64,000 nt of DNA, from NCBI GenBank assembly GCA_022826925.1, contig JAJDTX010000145.1:1-64000 (forward strand), given 5' to 3'. The notes beneath the pieces are model-generated. The model did not search any database. It was not told where the DNA came from and saw only the letters and a list, made by a program, of their open reading frames with translations. The translations under genes were made by a program, and so were the position numbers. This DNA is from Bryobacterales bacterium. Its GTDB lineage: Bacteria > Acidobacteriota > Terriglobia > Bryobacterales > UBA6623. Of the stretch, positions 52,791 through 62,155 are shown piece by piece; positions within the stretch are counted from its first letter, which is position 1, and every line of letters starts with the position of its first letter.

Positions 52791-55700
52791 TCAGAAGATT
52801 ATCTTCAGCCCGAACTGGATCTGCCGCGCGAACTGCTGCGGTGCCAATCCGCCGATGGAGCCGAACACCCCGGCCCCAGCGTCGAAATTGCCGTTAGGCT
52901 TCCCGAAGTTCACGTTGTTGAATGCGTTGAAATACTCCGAGCGGAACTGCAGGCCCACGCGCTCGTTGAGCCTGAAGTTCTTGAACAGCCCGGCATCGAA
53001 CTGGAACAAACCCGGGGCGATGAGTACGTTCCGCCCGAAGTTGCCGAACGTGAAGGGTGCGGGCTCGGCGAAAGCGTCCAGGTTGAAATACTCTTCGGGT
53101 GCGCCGCTCACTCCTCCGTAGGGGTCGCCGACCAAGTTCGGACGTTGCGCCAACACGCGTCCTCCGATATTCGCGATGTCCCGCGGCACGGAGGTGTTTA
53201 CTGGCGGTCCGGAACTGGCGGTGACGATGCCTGTGAGCTGCCAACCGCCAAGGACGGTGTCGATGGCCTTGCTCCAGCCCGAGCCAATAGCTTGGTTTCT
53301 CCCGAACGGAAGCTGCCAGACGTAATCGAATGTGAACGTATGGGCACGGTGGAGATCGGAGAGCGCCCGGTCACCAAGGATGTCAAGCGGGTTTTGGGCT
53401 GTCTGGCTTGCCGAGAAGCCAGCTCCGAGGACATCGATCGTCTTGCCCCAAGCGTAGTTGCCGCGAAACGACAGTCCGTCGGAAAAGCGCTTCTCGATCT
53501 TGAACTGCAGCCCGTGATAAATCGAGGTGGCTTGATTGCCCATCTCGCTCAGGGGGCCGTATTGTGGCAAGGGTCGCCGTGGCTGGACCTCGCCCGGCCC
53601 AGCCGGTGCGGTGTTGACATTGGAGAACGTGGACAGCTTGACGCCCCGCGTACCGACGTAGCCCAATTCGACCATCAAGTCTTCCGCCAACTGGCGCTGG
53701 ACGTGGAAATTCCACTGCATGGTGTAGCTGGTTCGGTTGTTGCGGGGCACGATGTGCTGGGCGTTGGGAGCAACAGTGCTACCCATCTGCACGTCCAAGT
53801 CAGGAGTGAACGTGGTTTCGACTAGGCTCACCGGTCCGCGGTCGTTGAGGTTCGAGAAGTTCTCGCTGATAGCGAACGGCCAGTTGCCCCGGACCCCCTG
53901 GGCCTCCCAGAGGTAGTTGGTCATGTAGAAGACGCCGAACCCGGATCGCACGGTTGTCTTTTCGCCCAAGCGGTAGGCCATGCCCACGCGAGGCGCGAAG
54001 TTGTTGTTGTCCGGCTCGACGATCCCGCGGCGAACGTTCGGCCCCTCCCCTGTGATCGGGTTCACTCCGTCCCACAGGAACTGTCCCGTCAAGAGGTCGA
54101 TCGAGGCCAGCAAGTCATCGCGGTGCTTGGGCCATTCGCTGTTGTCATAGCGAAGGCCTAGGTTAACCGTGAGGTTGGACGTCGCTCTCCAATCGTCCTG
54201 AAAGAAGAAGCTGTAGTCTTCCTTGCGCATGATCGCTGTCGTGCCTTGGCCAATGTTGCGCTGTGCCACAGTCGGCAGCCCGAGCAAGTAGGAAGCGACC
54301 GCGTTGCCGGTGGCGGCGGCATTCTGCGGATCCTCGGTGGGAACCTTGTTGAACGTCATATTGCCTGTGAAGTAGCCGTCGTCCAAGTTGCGGTTGTGCT
54401 TGAATTCGAATCCCGCCTTGATGCTGTGAGCGCCGGCGATCTTCGTGATGGTGGCGTACGCGCTGTATGAGTCGTCGGGAAACGGAAATCCCGTCTGGCT
54501 AGGGCTTGCAAAGCCCGCGATCCGCCAAGCCGGGAAGAGCGGCACCGCTTCACTCTTCAGGATCGGAATCCCTTGGATCCCGTTTCCGTTGATGAAGGCA
54601 GCGATGGCCTCCTTGCCCCCCGGGGCGCTGTCGGCGATCTGCAAGTTGTTGCGGTGATAGGAGATCTTCGTGTCGATGATCGTGGTGGGATTCAGCGTGT
54701 GCGTGTCGCTGATCATGATGTTCGTGAAGCTGTTGACCAAGAGGTTGTCCACCGTGAGGTGAGCTGTTGGCCGAGGGCTCACTGAATCCATGAAGTTGAA
54801 GCGCCCCGTCAGCAGGTTGTTGTCGCCAAAACGGTGATCGACCTTGCCCATCCATTGGTTGTTGTCGATCCTTGAGGCGTTTGTGTTGATCAAGTTCAGT
54901 GCTTGGCCCGGCAGGTTCGGAGCAGACCAGAGGATTTCTTGGAGCTGCTTCGTCGACGGGTTAATCCTGCTTGCGGGAACTCTCATATTTGGCATCAGCT
55001 GGCGCGACAGGCTGCCATCGTCGTTCTCCACGGTCGTCCAGGGATCATAGAAGGGAACCGCCGGTCTGCCCTGGGTGTCTTGGGACAGGTCGCCGCTGAA
55101 CATTTCAGTCGTCGGAACGACGTTGAGCAGCGTCGACTCGCGGCGTCGGCGCTGGCCTTCGTACATGAAGAAGAAAAACGTCCTATTCCGTGCGATCGGC
55201 CCGCCAACCGTGGTGCCGAACTGGTTCTGTCCGAACTCGGGCCGCGGCGTGCCGGAGCGGTTCGCGAAGAACTCGGAGGCGTCCATGTTGTCGTTGCGCA
55301 GGAACTCGAACGCTGTGCCGTGGACCTCGTTGGTGCCCGACTTGGTGACGATGTTCACGTTTGCTCCGGCAGCTGTGCCGAACTCCGCGGAGGTGATGTT
55401 GGTCTGGATCTTGAATTCCTGGATGGCATCGATCGAGGGCTGCAAGCCGTAGGTCTTGAAGAAGCTCTCGTTGTTGTTGACGCCATCGAGCGTGTAGTTG
55501 TTGGCCTCGCTCCGCAGGCCGCTGATAGAGACGGCAGTGCCTGATGTCTGGAAGGCCGTTAACGCACCTGCCCCGGCCACGGCACCCGGCATGAGGATGG
55601 TGAGCTGGGTGAAGCTGCGGCCGTTCAAGGGCAGTTCGACGACCTTTTTGTTGTCTACGGTCGAGGCGACTGTGGAGGTGTCAGTTTGCAACTGCAGTGC

Positions 55701-56066
55701 AGCGGCGCTCACCTCGACGACCTCCGTGACCTCGCCGATTGACAAGGTGAGATCGACGCGCAGCGTCTGGTTTACGGCCAACGTCACGCCTGTTTGCTGC
55801 GATTGGCTGAAGCCCGGCATTTCCGCCGAGACCGAATAAACTGCAGGCGGCAGGGAGGGTACGGCGAACCCCCCTGATTCGTTCGTGCTGACGATGCGGG
55901 CATTGCCGGTGCCCTCGTTGGTCACGGTCACCGACACCCCGGGCACGACGGCGCCGCTTTCGTCGGTGACGTCCCCGAGGATGGTCCCGAATGACGTTTG
56001 GGCAGCGACCGGCGAGGTCCAAACCAGCGCAGCTAGCAAAAACAGGTAAAGGGTTTGCAATCTCAT
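52791..56066 (-). CDS. Oar-like TonB-dependent receptor with carboxypeptidase-regulatory domain
   Basis: The 1,091-residue protein starts MRLQTLYLFLLAALVWTSPVAAQ, a signal peptide, with a strong GGGAGGA site just upstream. A CarboxypepD_reg domain (GTILGDVTDESGAVVPGVSVTVTNEGTGNARIVSTNESGGFAVPSLPPAVYSVSAEMPGF) precedes the plug (VVELPLNGRSFTQLTILMPG, GLRSEANNYTLDGVNNNESFF) and a very large barrel ending GLKIIF. This is the Oar/TonB receptor family abundant in Acidobacteriota, used for adhesion or uptake of large molecules. It lies downstream of the CRTAC1 genes' transcription direction, upstream on the same strand, and could be co-expressed with them. Confidence 0.92.
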   Translation of the reverse strand: MRLQTLYLFLLAALVWTSPVAAQTSFGTILGDVTDESGAVVPGVSVTVTNEGTGNARIVSTNESGGFAVPSLPPAVYSVSAEMPGFSQSQQTGVTLAVNQTLRVDLTLSIGEVTEVVEVSAAALQLQTDTSTVASTVDNKKVVELPLNGRSFTQLTILMPGAVAGAGALTAFQTSGTAVSISGLRSEANNYTLDGVNNNESFFKTYGLQPSIDAIQEFKIQTNITSAEFGTAAGANVNIVTKSGTNEVHGTAFEFLRNDNMDASEFFANRSGTPRPEFGQNQFGTTVGGPIARNRTFFFFMYEGQRRRRESTLLNVVPTTEMFSGDLSQDTQGRPAVPFYDPWTTVENDDGSLSRQLMPNMRVPASRINPSTKQLQEILWSAPNLPGQALNLINTNASRIDNNQWMGKVDHRFGDNNLLTGRFNFMDSVSPRPTAHLTVDNLLVNSFTNIMISDTHTLNPTTIIDTKISYHRNNLQIADSAPGGKEAIAAFINGNGIQGIPILKSEAVPLFPAWRIAGFASPSQTGFPFPDDSYSAYATITKIAGAHSIKAGFEFKHNRNLDDGYFTGNMTFNKVPTEDPQNAAATGNAVASYLLGLPTVAQRNIGQGTTAIMRKEDYSFFFQDDWRATSNLTVNLGLRYDNSEWPKHRDDLLASIDLLTGQFLWDGVNPITGEGPNVRRGIVEPDNNNFAPRVGMAYRLGEKTTVRSGFGVFYMTNYLWEAQGVRGNWPFAISENFSNLNDRGPVSLVETTFTPDLDVQMGSTVAPNAQHIVPRNNRTSYTMQWNFHVQRQLAEDLMVELGYVGTRGVKLSTFSNVNTAPAGPGEVQPRRPLPQYGPLSEMGNQATSIYHGLQFKIEKRFSDGLSFRGNYAWGKTIDVLGAGFSASQTAQNPLDILGDRALSDLHRAHTFTFDYVWQLPFGRNQAIGSGWSKAIDTVLGGWQLTGIVTASSGPPVNTSVPRDIANIGGRVLAQRPNLVGDPYGGVSGAPEEYFNLDAFAEPAPFTFGNFGRNVLIAPGLFQFDAGLFKNFRLNERVGLQFRSEYFNAFNNVNFGKPNGNFDAGAGVFGSIGGLAPQQFARQIQFGLKIIF

Positions 56067-56650
56067 AAGTCCTCCCAAAGACGGAACTTCCGTGCAAACG
56101 TAGCCCACAGAGGAACTCGTTGCGCCTGAAATTGTATTGCGCCCGTCGTCGGGTGTCAAATCTGTCCAATACGTGCTCGCTCAGGCACGCATTGTTGCCC
56201 GCACGTCATGTGCCTGACTGGAACCGCCCCGATCGCACGTCTTGTGAAGTCGCCAAGAATCACCCCAAGAACATCTCGCAACGGGGCCGAACAGGCCGCC
56301 AGAGGCCCGGCGGAGCCGTGCTGGCTGGTGCCGACAAAGCGGGTCCGCGACGACTCACACGGCGTACCGCTGTGAGCTGGAGATAGTCGGTCGCGGGCTC
56401 GAGCCCGGGCGGGTCGATAAGTACGGCGAGGGGCTCTGCGGCACGCGCTGAGGAATGGAGGTTGGCCCGGACGCAAAGCGGAATTGCAGCAGGCGGCGGA
56501 TGATCGAGACGGCCGCGTTTGTCAGGGCTGGCCCGTGCCGCTTTAGAAGCACTCTGGATTCTCCGATCTCCGGCACGTGCTCGGGAGGGATCGAATGATC
56601 CAGATCTTTGATCTCGCATCCGGTCCAATTGAACGAAAATAGGAGCCGTC
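56067..56650. other. Divergent regulatory gap between the Oar-like receptor and a TPR gene
   Basis: About 580 bases between divergently transcribed genes; no gene is recognisable. AGGAG before GTG 56651 is the ribosome-binding site of the TPR gene. It probably holds both promoters, but no clear operator palindrome is visible. Confidence 0.4.
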
Positions 56651-58375
56651 GTGCCGCGTTGCGCCCTCAAGCCGTCTATCGGACTGTTTGTTTGGGCCAG
56701 CTGTCTGGCCATTCCCACGGCAACACTGGCGACCGACAGTAGCGGGCTCTTATCGCTTGCCCGGGCCCAAAGACAGTCCGGCGACCTGCCGGAAGCGGCC
56801 AAGTCGTTCGAACGCTTGCTGACTATGGCGCGGAGGGGAGAGGCGGCCGGGGCGGGACTTGCGGTTCTCCACCGGGAGCTCGGAGAGATCTATGAGGCTC
56901 TGGAGCGTCCGCGCGATGCCGCCGAGGAATTCGAGCAATCCCTGACAGCGGACCCCGCGCAAGAGATCCTCCGCTACAAGGCGGGCATTCTCTACAGACA
57001 GCTCTCCGAACCGTCCAAGGCGGCCGAGCACCTCTCCGAGGCGTTCCAGCAAGGCTTCCGAAATACTGCCGTGAGGTTCCATCTCGCCGCGTCGCAGTTC
57101 GCTTCGGGACAGCTTGCGGCGGGTCTTGACAACGCTCGTGCGATCTTGCAGAAGAGCCCTCCGAGCAGTGATTTGGCGTTGCGTATCGGCCGACTCCTGT
57201 TTGAGCACCACTTTTATCGAGATGCACTTGGAGCATTCGAAACTGCGTTCGATGGAGTGAGCCAGTCGCCGAATGCACGGGTCTATCTAGCGCTCACTAA
57301 CCACTTGTTGAACCGCCACGAGCGAACCGTTGAACTGCTGCAGCCCCTTTCTGCTCCCAACGGTTCAGGGAATGCCGAGGTGCTGACCCTGCAAGCGGCG
57401 GCGCTAGCATCGCTGGAGCGGTTCGATGAGGCCCAGACATTGCTTGAGCGAGCCATCGCCAAGGAACCGTCGAGCCCCCATCCGTACCTGAACCTTGCCC
57501 TCGTCTTGCTCGAACAAGGCAAGGCGGAACTTGCCGGAGATTGGTTCGGCAGGATGTTCCTCGCGGCAGGATCGGCAAGCCCAAAGGTCTTCTACGCGAT
57601 TCAGCGCAACTCCTGCGCCGACGCGTACCGGGAAGTCTCCGCAGGGTTAGGGAGTGAGACTGCGGGTCGAAATCCCGAACGAGGCCTGCAGTTGTTTGAG
57701 TTCGCTCGCTCTCTGAGCGCACGCCACCACCATGGAACCGCCGTCGAGCTGCTGCGTGTCGCCGCCCGCGACACAAGCGACGGCGAACTGCTTCGCTCAC
57801 GATTGCACCGCGAGCTCGGATTCAGCTGCTTGAATCTGGAGCCTGGGAGCGAGACTGCGGTCCAGCTGCTGGAGCGATCGATCGAGCTAGATCCGCTCGA
57901 TCACCAAGCGCACTTCCTGCTCGGCCGCGCTCATCAAAGGAGGCACAGGCCGGAGCAGGCCGTCAGGTCCTTCGAGCGGGCGATCCAGCTTCAGCCCGAT
58001 GCCGCGCCTTACTACACCGAGCTTGCCCGGTCGATGATCGCAAGTGGGTCAGATGTCGACCAGACTGCGCGAGCTGGCTCGGCCCTCGCCAAGGCAATCG
58101 AGATCGATTCCTCCGATGCGTCGGCGCGCTTCGAGCTGGCAAAGCTGGAGATGGGACGGGGTCGGCTGGATGACGCTGAGCAGCACCTTCTAAAGGCTCT
58201 CGAAGCCGCGCCGGAGTTCTTTGAAGCCTACTACGTGCTAGGTCAGGTATATGCACGGGCGAAGAAAACCGCCGAAGCACGGGAGTGCCTGCGGTTGTTC
58301 CAAGCGAAAAAGTCCGCCATCGAGGCCCGCTCGACGATATGGAAGGATGCCACGGTCAGGGTAGACGCCGAGTAG
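56651..58375 (+). CDS. Exported tetratricopeptide-repeat protein
   Basis: The 574-residue protein begins at GTG 56651 after AGGAG. A signal peptide (LFVWASCLAIPTATLAT) is followed by about twelve TPR units such as SLARAQRQSGDLPEAAKSFERLL, ALERPRDAAEEFEQSLTADPAQEILRYKAGILYRQL and HQAHFLLGRAHQRRHRPEQAVRSFERAIQLQPDAAPYY. The final repeat is YYVLGQVYARAKKTAEARECLRLFQAKK. No enzyme domain is present. It is the third exported TPR protein within 13 kb and diverges from the Oar-like receptor. Confidence 0.85.
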   Translation: MPRCALKPSIGLFVWASCLAIPTATLATDSSGLLSLARAQRQSGDLPEAAKSFERLLTMARRGEAAGAGLAVLHRELGEIYEALERPRDAAEEFEQSLTADPAQEILRYKAGILYRQLSEPSKAAEHLSEAFQQGFRNTAVRFHLAASQFASGQLAAGLDNARAILQKSPPSSDLALRIGRLLFEHHFYRDALGAFETAFDGVSQSPNARVYLALTNHLLNRHERTVELLQPLSAPNGSGNAEVLTLQAAALASLERFDEAQTLLERAIAKEPSSPHPYLNLALVLLEQGKAELAGDWFGRMFLAAGSASPKVFYAIQRNSCADAYREVSAGLGSETAGRNPERGLQLFEFARSLSARHHHGTAVELLRVAARDTSDGELLRSRLHRELGFSCLNLEPGSETAVQLLERSIELDPLDHQAHFLLGRAHQRRHRPEQAVRSFERAIQLQPDAAPYYTELARSMIASGSDVDQTARAGSALAKAIEIDSSDASARFELAKLEMGRGRLDDAEQHLLKALEAAPEFFEAYYVLGQVYARAKKTAEARECLRLFQAKKSAIEARSTIWKDATVRVDAE

Positions 58376-58557
58376 TGCAGTCGATCGCTTCCAGGTCCCG
58401 GCGGCGCAAGGCTTCGCCGCTCAGAGGTGAGGAAGGGCGCCTCAGTTGAGGCTGATCGACAGATGGAGGCCCAGTCCTTGGGCCCGACCACAGCCGTCTT
58501 GCCGACCGCGGCGCGTCCGGTCGTTTTCTCGCGCTTCGGCTAGGGCATCTTCTTCCG
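58376..58557. other. Non-coding stretch after the TPR gene
   Basis: No gene recognised. It leads into the DUF1592 relic and the AT-rich island, so it may be part of the same degraded insertion. Confidence 0.35.
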
Positions 58558-58618
58558 CTGGCGGCTACGGGTTTCGAGACTTGATCGCCCGCGTGGTCTC
58601 GAGCTAGCCATTCGCAAC
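58558..58618 (+). pseudogene. Fragment of a DUF1592-gene 3' end
   Basis: The frame reads GYGFRDLIARVVSS, stop, PFATR, matching GYGFRDLVARVVSSESFATR at the C-terminus of the DUF1592 protein at 45200-45258. The DNA is similar over about 60 bases, with TAG replacing GAG. Nothing of the rest of the gene is present. It shows that a second DUF1592 gene once stood here or that part of the gene was copied. Confidence 0.8.
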
Positions 58619-58679
58619 CAGACAGTAGCGTCGGATTCTGCCCCTTGAATTCAATCCGTGTTGGACGCTCGCTTGGAGC

Positions 58680-58815
58680 TACAAATTTTCCTGCAAAAAA
58701 TCCGTGATGACGAATCCCTAGCAATTTATTGAAAATAAATACCTTATAAAGAAAACTTGCCCGTATTCGAGGCATCTGATTGCAAAAAATCTCACCCAAA
58801 ATACTTATCGTTCGT
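58680..58815. repeat. AT-rich island bounded by an 11-base direct repeat
   Basis: About 135 bases, including long A and T runs and TTATAAAG, are far more AT-rich than anything around them. TGCAAAAAATC occurs at 58692-58702 and again at 58781-58791, 89 bases apart. No gene is present. It could be the residue of a foreign insertion, an intergenic regulatory region, or a spacer of the sulfatase gene. Confidence 0.5.
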
Positions 58816-59013
58816 GCGCTTGCATCGTAGCTACGAACACCAAGCCCGTGAACGAACCCTAGCTCCTTGCGCAAATGGATGGCGGCCTCCTGCATGCTAG
58901 AGTGGGCTTGCCAGAGCGACCTGCGGATCGCCTTGTTCTAGAGCCGTCTGCCCATCTGGGGATCGAGGACCCGACCCTCCAGGACTGCTCTGTACCTTCG
59001 ATTGAGAGACACC

Positions 59014-60570
59014 ATGCGCACAGCCACGTCAGTCGCCCTGCTTGCCGCGGGAGTCCTTTGCTCCTGTACGGCGGAACAGCCCGAGAGGGCTCCGAACATC
59101 GTGCTGATTCTGGCCGACGACTTCGGCGTCGGAGATATCCAGGCCCACTACCCGGAAAACAAGATCGCTACTCCCTATCTGGACAAGCTCGTTCAAGAGG
59201 GCATGAGCTTCACGGATGCCCATAGCCCGTCGGCGGTCTGCACTCCGACCCGCTACGGCTTGCTGACCGGAAGATACTCTTGGCGCACACGCCTTCAGGA
59301 ATGGGTGTTGGCGGCTTACGAACCGCCGTTGATCGCCGACGATCGTCCCACGCTGCCGGGGATGCTCCGAGAGCATGGGTACGAGACGGCCTTGATCGGC
59401 AAGTGGCATCTCGGCTGGGAATGGCCCGGGCCGCAGCCGAGCCGCATGACCAAGGCGCGCAATGGCCAGAAGACCCTCGAGTGGCATCTGGAAAAGCCCG
59501 TTCTGAACGGTCCGACCACCAGAGGCTTTGACTACTATTTCGGCGTGGACCTGCCCAACATGCCGCCGTTCTCATACGTGGAGAACGATGTCGTAACTCC
59601 GGCCCCGACTGCCGCCTATGTTCATGACCAGTCCGAGGGTGTCGTGCTGCCCCGAGGCTTCGTAGGCAGCCCCATGGCTCCGGGCTGGCGCTTGCGCGAG
59701 ATCGTTCCCGAACTCACGCGCAGGGCAGTCGAGCAGATCCGCTCGCGGGCCCAGGGCGACAAGCCATTCTTCCTGTTCTATTCAATGACCTCGCCACACG
59801 AGCCGATCTCACCGTCACCAGCCTTTCAGGACAAGAGCGGCATCGCTCCTATAGCGGACTTCGTGATCGAGACCGACTGGTCGGCAGGGCAGGTCATCCA
59901 AGCGGTTGACGAGGCGGGAATCGCCGACGACACCATCGTGATCTTCACGGCGGATAACGGTCATTCGCATTACACGGGGTGGGAAGCGCTAGTCGAAGCC
60001 GGTCACATGCCCAGCGGCCCATATCGCGGGCACAAGGGCGACATCTGGGAAGGCGGGCACAGAGTCCCGTTGGTCATTCGCTGGCCGGGAAAGATTGCGG
60101 CCCATTCCCAAAGCGACCAGCTAGTCAGCTTGACGGACATCTTCGCGACAAGCCTGGCGATAGTCGAGGCGGACTTGCCACAGGACGGCGCCGAAGACAG
60201 CATCAGCTTCTTGGATGCTGCGCTTGGTCAGCAAGCAGTCGAAGGGCGCGCATCGTTGGTAAGCCACTCCAATCACGGTGAGTTCGCCTACCGCGACGGG
60301 CCGTGGAAGCTTGTATTTCGCAACAGCGAAGCGAACTTGGAAGAATCCCGTGGCCTGCCGACCGTCCCGGAACTCTACAATCTCGCCGAAGACATCGCTG
60401 AATCGACGAACTTGGCCGAAGAACGCCCCGAGGTCGTCGAAGAGCTCCGTGCCAAGTTTGACGCGATGATTGACCGGGGCGCCACCCGCGCTGGGATCGC
60501 TTCCCGGAATGACGCAAATGTGCGGTACGACATGACGCAGGAGGTGCGCTGGGTGCCCGCTGCAGAGTAA
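59014..60570 (+). CDS. Lipoprotein sulfatase (formylglycine-dependent)
   Basis: The 518-residue protein has a lipoprotein signal (LLAAGVLCSC, lipobox near residues 15-18). The sulfatase fold follows: metal-binding ADDFGVGD, the formylglycine motif SAVCTPTRYGLLTGR (CxPxR, cysteine converted by FGE), ALIGKWHLG, MTSPHEP, FTADNGHSHYTGWE and a C-terminal FRDGPWKL-like YRDGPWKLVFR. It removes sulfate from polysaccharides or small esters at the cell surface. An anaerobic-type or FGE maturase is not in the window. ATG 59014 is preferred over TTG 59002. Confidence 0.92.
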   Translation: MRTATSVALLAAGVLCSCTAEQPERAPNIVLILADDFGVGDIQAHYPENKIATPYLDKLVQEGMSFTDAHSPSAVCTPTRYGLLTGRYSWRTRLQEWVLAAYEPPLIADDRPTLPGMLREHGYETALIGKWHLGWEWPGPQPSRMTKARNGQKTLEWHLEKPVLNGPTTRGFDYYFGVDLPNMPPFSYVENDVVTPAPTAAYVHDQSEGVVLPRGFVGSPMAPGWRLREIVPELTRRAVEQIRSRAQGDKPFFLFYSMTSPHEPISPSPAFQDKSGIAPIADFVIETDWSAGQVIQAVDEAGIADDTIVIFTADNGHSHYTGWEALVEAGHMPSGPYRGHKGDIWEGGHRVPLVIRWPGKIAAHSQSDQLVSLTDIFATSLAIVEADLPQDGAEDSISFLDAALGQQAVEGRASLVSHSNHGEFAYRDGPWKLVFRNSEANLEESRGLPTVPELYNLAEDIAESTNLAEERPEVVEELRAKFDAMIDRGATRAGIASRNDANVRYDMTQEVRWVPAAE

Positions 60571-60765
60571 GTCTAGCGAGGCGCGCCTCAGACCAAAGGC
60601 ACCGAGATCTCGAATTCTAGCTCAAGCGCCTACGCAGCATCGATAGCGAGACCGGCGATTGCGCGTCTGTTTAGGATTTCAGGGGAAGGAGCTGACGTGC
60701 AATCCAGCGCCAATCCCCAGCTTCGTGGCGGGCGGCCGGTATCGCCGGGTGCCTGGGCTTGGCCG

Positions 60766-61641
60766 CTAGCAGTCACGCTCGGACGGAGTGGTGCGGGCCG
60801 TGAGGGCGCGGAGTTGCTCCTCGAGGGCCCGCACTCGCTCGTTCGCTGCGCTTGCCTCCTGCTTCGCCGCGGTTTCCCGCTGCTTCGCTGCGCTGGCCTC
60901 CTGCTTCGCCGCGCTGGCCTCCTGCTTGGCCGCGCTGGCCTCCTGCTTGGCGGTCCGCGAATCTCGCTCCGCGATCCGCCGCCGCCGCTCGGCTTCTTCC
61001 AGCGCACCGTCGGTCTCTTCCCCCGTGCAAGGATCCCGGAACACCAGCACCGTCGCCCGGGCTTGCCTCTGGCTGCGCAGTTCCAGCCCCAGCACCCGGC
61101 TCCGGAACCACCGATCCTGGCCGCTGCTCGCCACGGGCTGCACCGGCTCGTACTTCCCCTCGCTGGCCTCGTAGCCCTCTAACGCTGACCCCATCAAGGT
61201 TCCCTCCGGGTCCAGCCTCCAGTACTCGCGAACCCCCATCCGGGCGTACTCCCGCCGCTTGTACTTGGCATCGTGTTCCGCTGTCGCCGGCGACGCCACC
61301 TCCAGCACGAAATCCGGTGCCTTGCCCTCTTCCCATATCCGGTACGAACGGCGATTCTCAGGACTCACCCCGAACACCACCTGCACGTCCGGCTGCAGCC
61401 AGAGATTGTCATCGCCACGCCGGTAGTACACCGCCAGTTCCATGGCCACCAGCACGTCCGTGCGGTCCCGGAAGTGGTTCCGCAAGGCCGCCGCCGCTTG
61501 CAGCACAGCATCGCCGTGCGAGATGCTCTGCGCGATCCAATTCCGTTCTGGGTATTCGATTTTGTCCGGCTTCGCAGGCGCCTCGGCAATGGCTGTGGCC
61601 GGCCCGGCAGATTCGGTGTCTGTGGCGGTCGTGAAGGCCAT
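60766..61641 (-). CDS. Uma2-family (DUF820) endonuclease-like protein with coiled-coil tail
   Basis: The 291-residue protein has the PD-(D/E)XK Uma2 core: RDRTDVLVAMELAVYYRRGDDNLWLQPDVQVVFGV, then APDFVLEVASPATAEHDAKYKRREYARMGVREYWRLDPEG. The VLEVxSP...D..K..Y..GVxEYW motif holds the catalytic residues. The tail contains five tandem heptads (AKQEASA, one AKQRETA) encoded by 21-base repeats, then a second coiled coil (NERVRALEEQLRALTART). Uma2 proteins are widespread in Cyanobacteria and other large genomes, and their role is not known; the tail probably oligomerises. Confidence 0.88.
   Translation of the reverse strand: MAFTTATDTESAGPATAIAEAPAKPDKIEYPERNWIAQSISHGDAVLQAAAALRNHFRDRTDVLVAMELAVYYRRGDDNLWLQPDVQVVFGVSPENRRSYRIWEEGKAPDFVLEVASPATAEHDAKYKRREYARMGVREYWRLDPEGTLMGSALEGYEASEGKYEPVQPVASSGQDRWFRSRVLGLELRSQRQARATVLVFRDPCTGEETDGALEEAERRRRIAERDSRTAKQEASAAKQEASAAKQEASAAKQRETAAKQEASAANERVRALEEQLRALTARTTPSERDC
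60847..60951 (-). repeat. Five tandem 21-base repeats inside the Uma2 gene
   Basis: Units start at 60847, 60868, 60889, 60910 and 60931; the last three are nearly identical (CGCGCTGGCCTCCTGCTTGG plus C), the first two diverged. Each encodes a heptad AKQEASA or its variant, so the tail length can change by whole heptads through slippage without breaking the frame. Confidence 0.85.
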
Positions 61642-61680
61642 GTCGCAGCGGACAGCGCTCGCCCGCGCCGCCTGGAGATG

Positions 61681-61689
61681 ATACTAGCA
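61681..61689 (-). promoter_or_regulatory. Extended -10 box TGCTAGTAT of the Uma2 gene
   Basis: On the minus strand TGCTAGTAT lies about 40 bases before the ATG at 61641. It matches the other TGCTAnnnT boxes in the window. Confidence 0.4.
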
Positions 61690-62155
61690 CCGTGCCAGGG
61701 CTCCCTGACCCGCCGCTGTCGTGACGCGAGTTTGCTTGCCAGCCCTGCTCGCGCCCAGAGCGACGCGGTGCGCAGCAGCTTGCCAATGCGATCTGACCGG
61801 AGCGCCTGCTGTGCGCCAAGCTCAGCCCGCAATCACACCCGGCGCGAGTGGATCCGCGCCTTGGAGGCAGATGCAACGAATCTTGATTGTGCTGGTTCGT
61901 GCGAACGGAACCACCGAGCGAACGGCGGTGAGTGGTGGAATGTGTCTTCTGGCCCACTATCGTCTTGGCTGAAACACGTGGGTCCGTTAGTCTGTGCTGA
62001 ACGAGGCCCCAGTCAAGCTCTGTAGCGCCCTTGCGCGGGCATTGCTCTGTGATTCGGAATGAGCTCTCGAGGCGGTCCCCAAAAGCCCGAATCCGCGAGA
62101 AGCGGTGTAGAATGCACGCTGTGCGCGGCCCCTCCGGGCCGCTAGGATACCTGCC
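61690..62155. other. Non-coding stretch between the Uma2 and oxidoreductase genes
   Basis: About 470 bases with no recognisable gene. GTAGAAT near 62107 could be the -10 box of the following gene. Confidence 0.35.
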
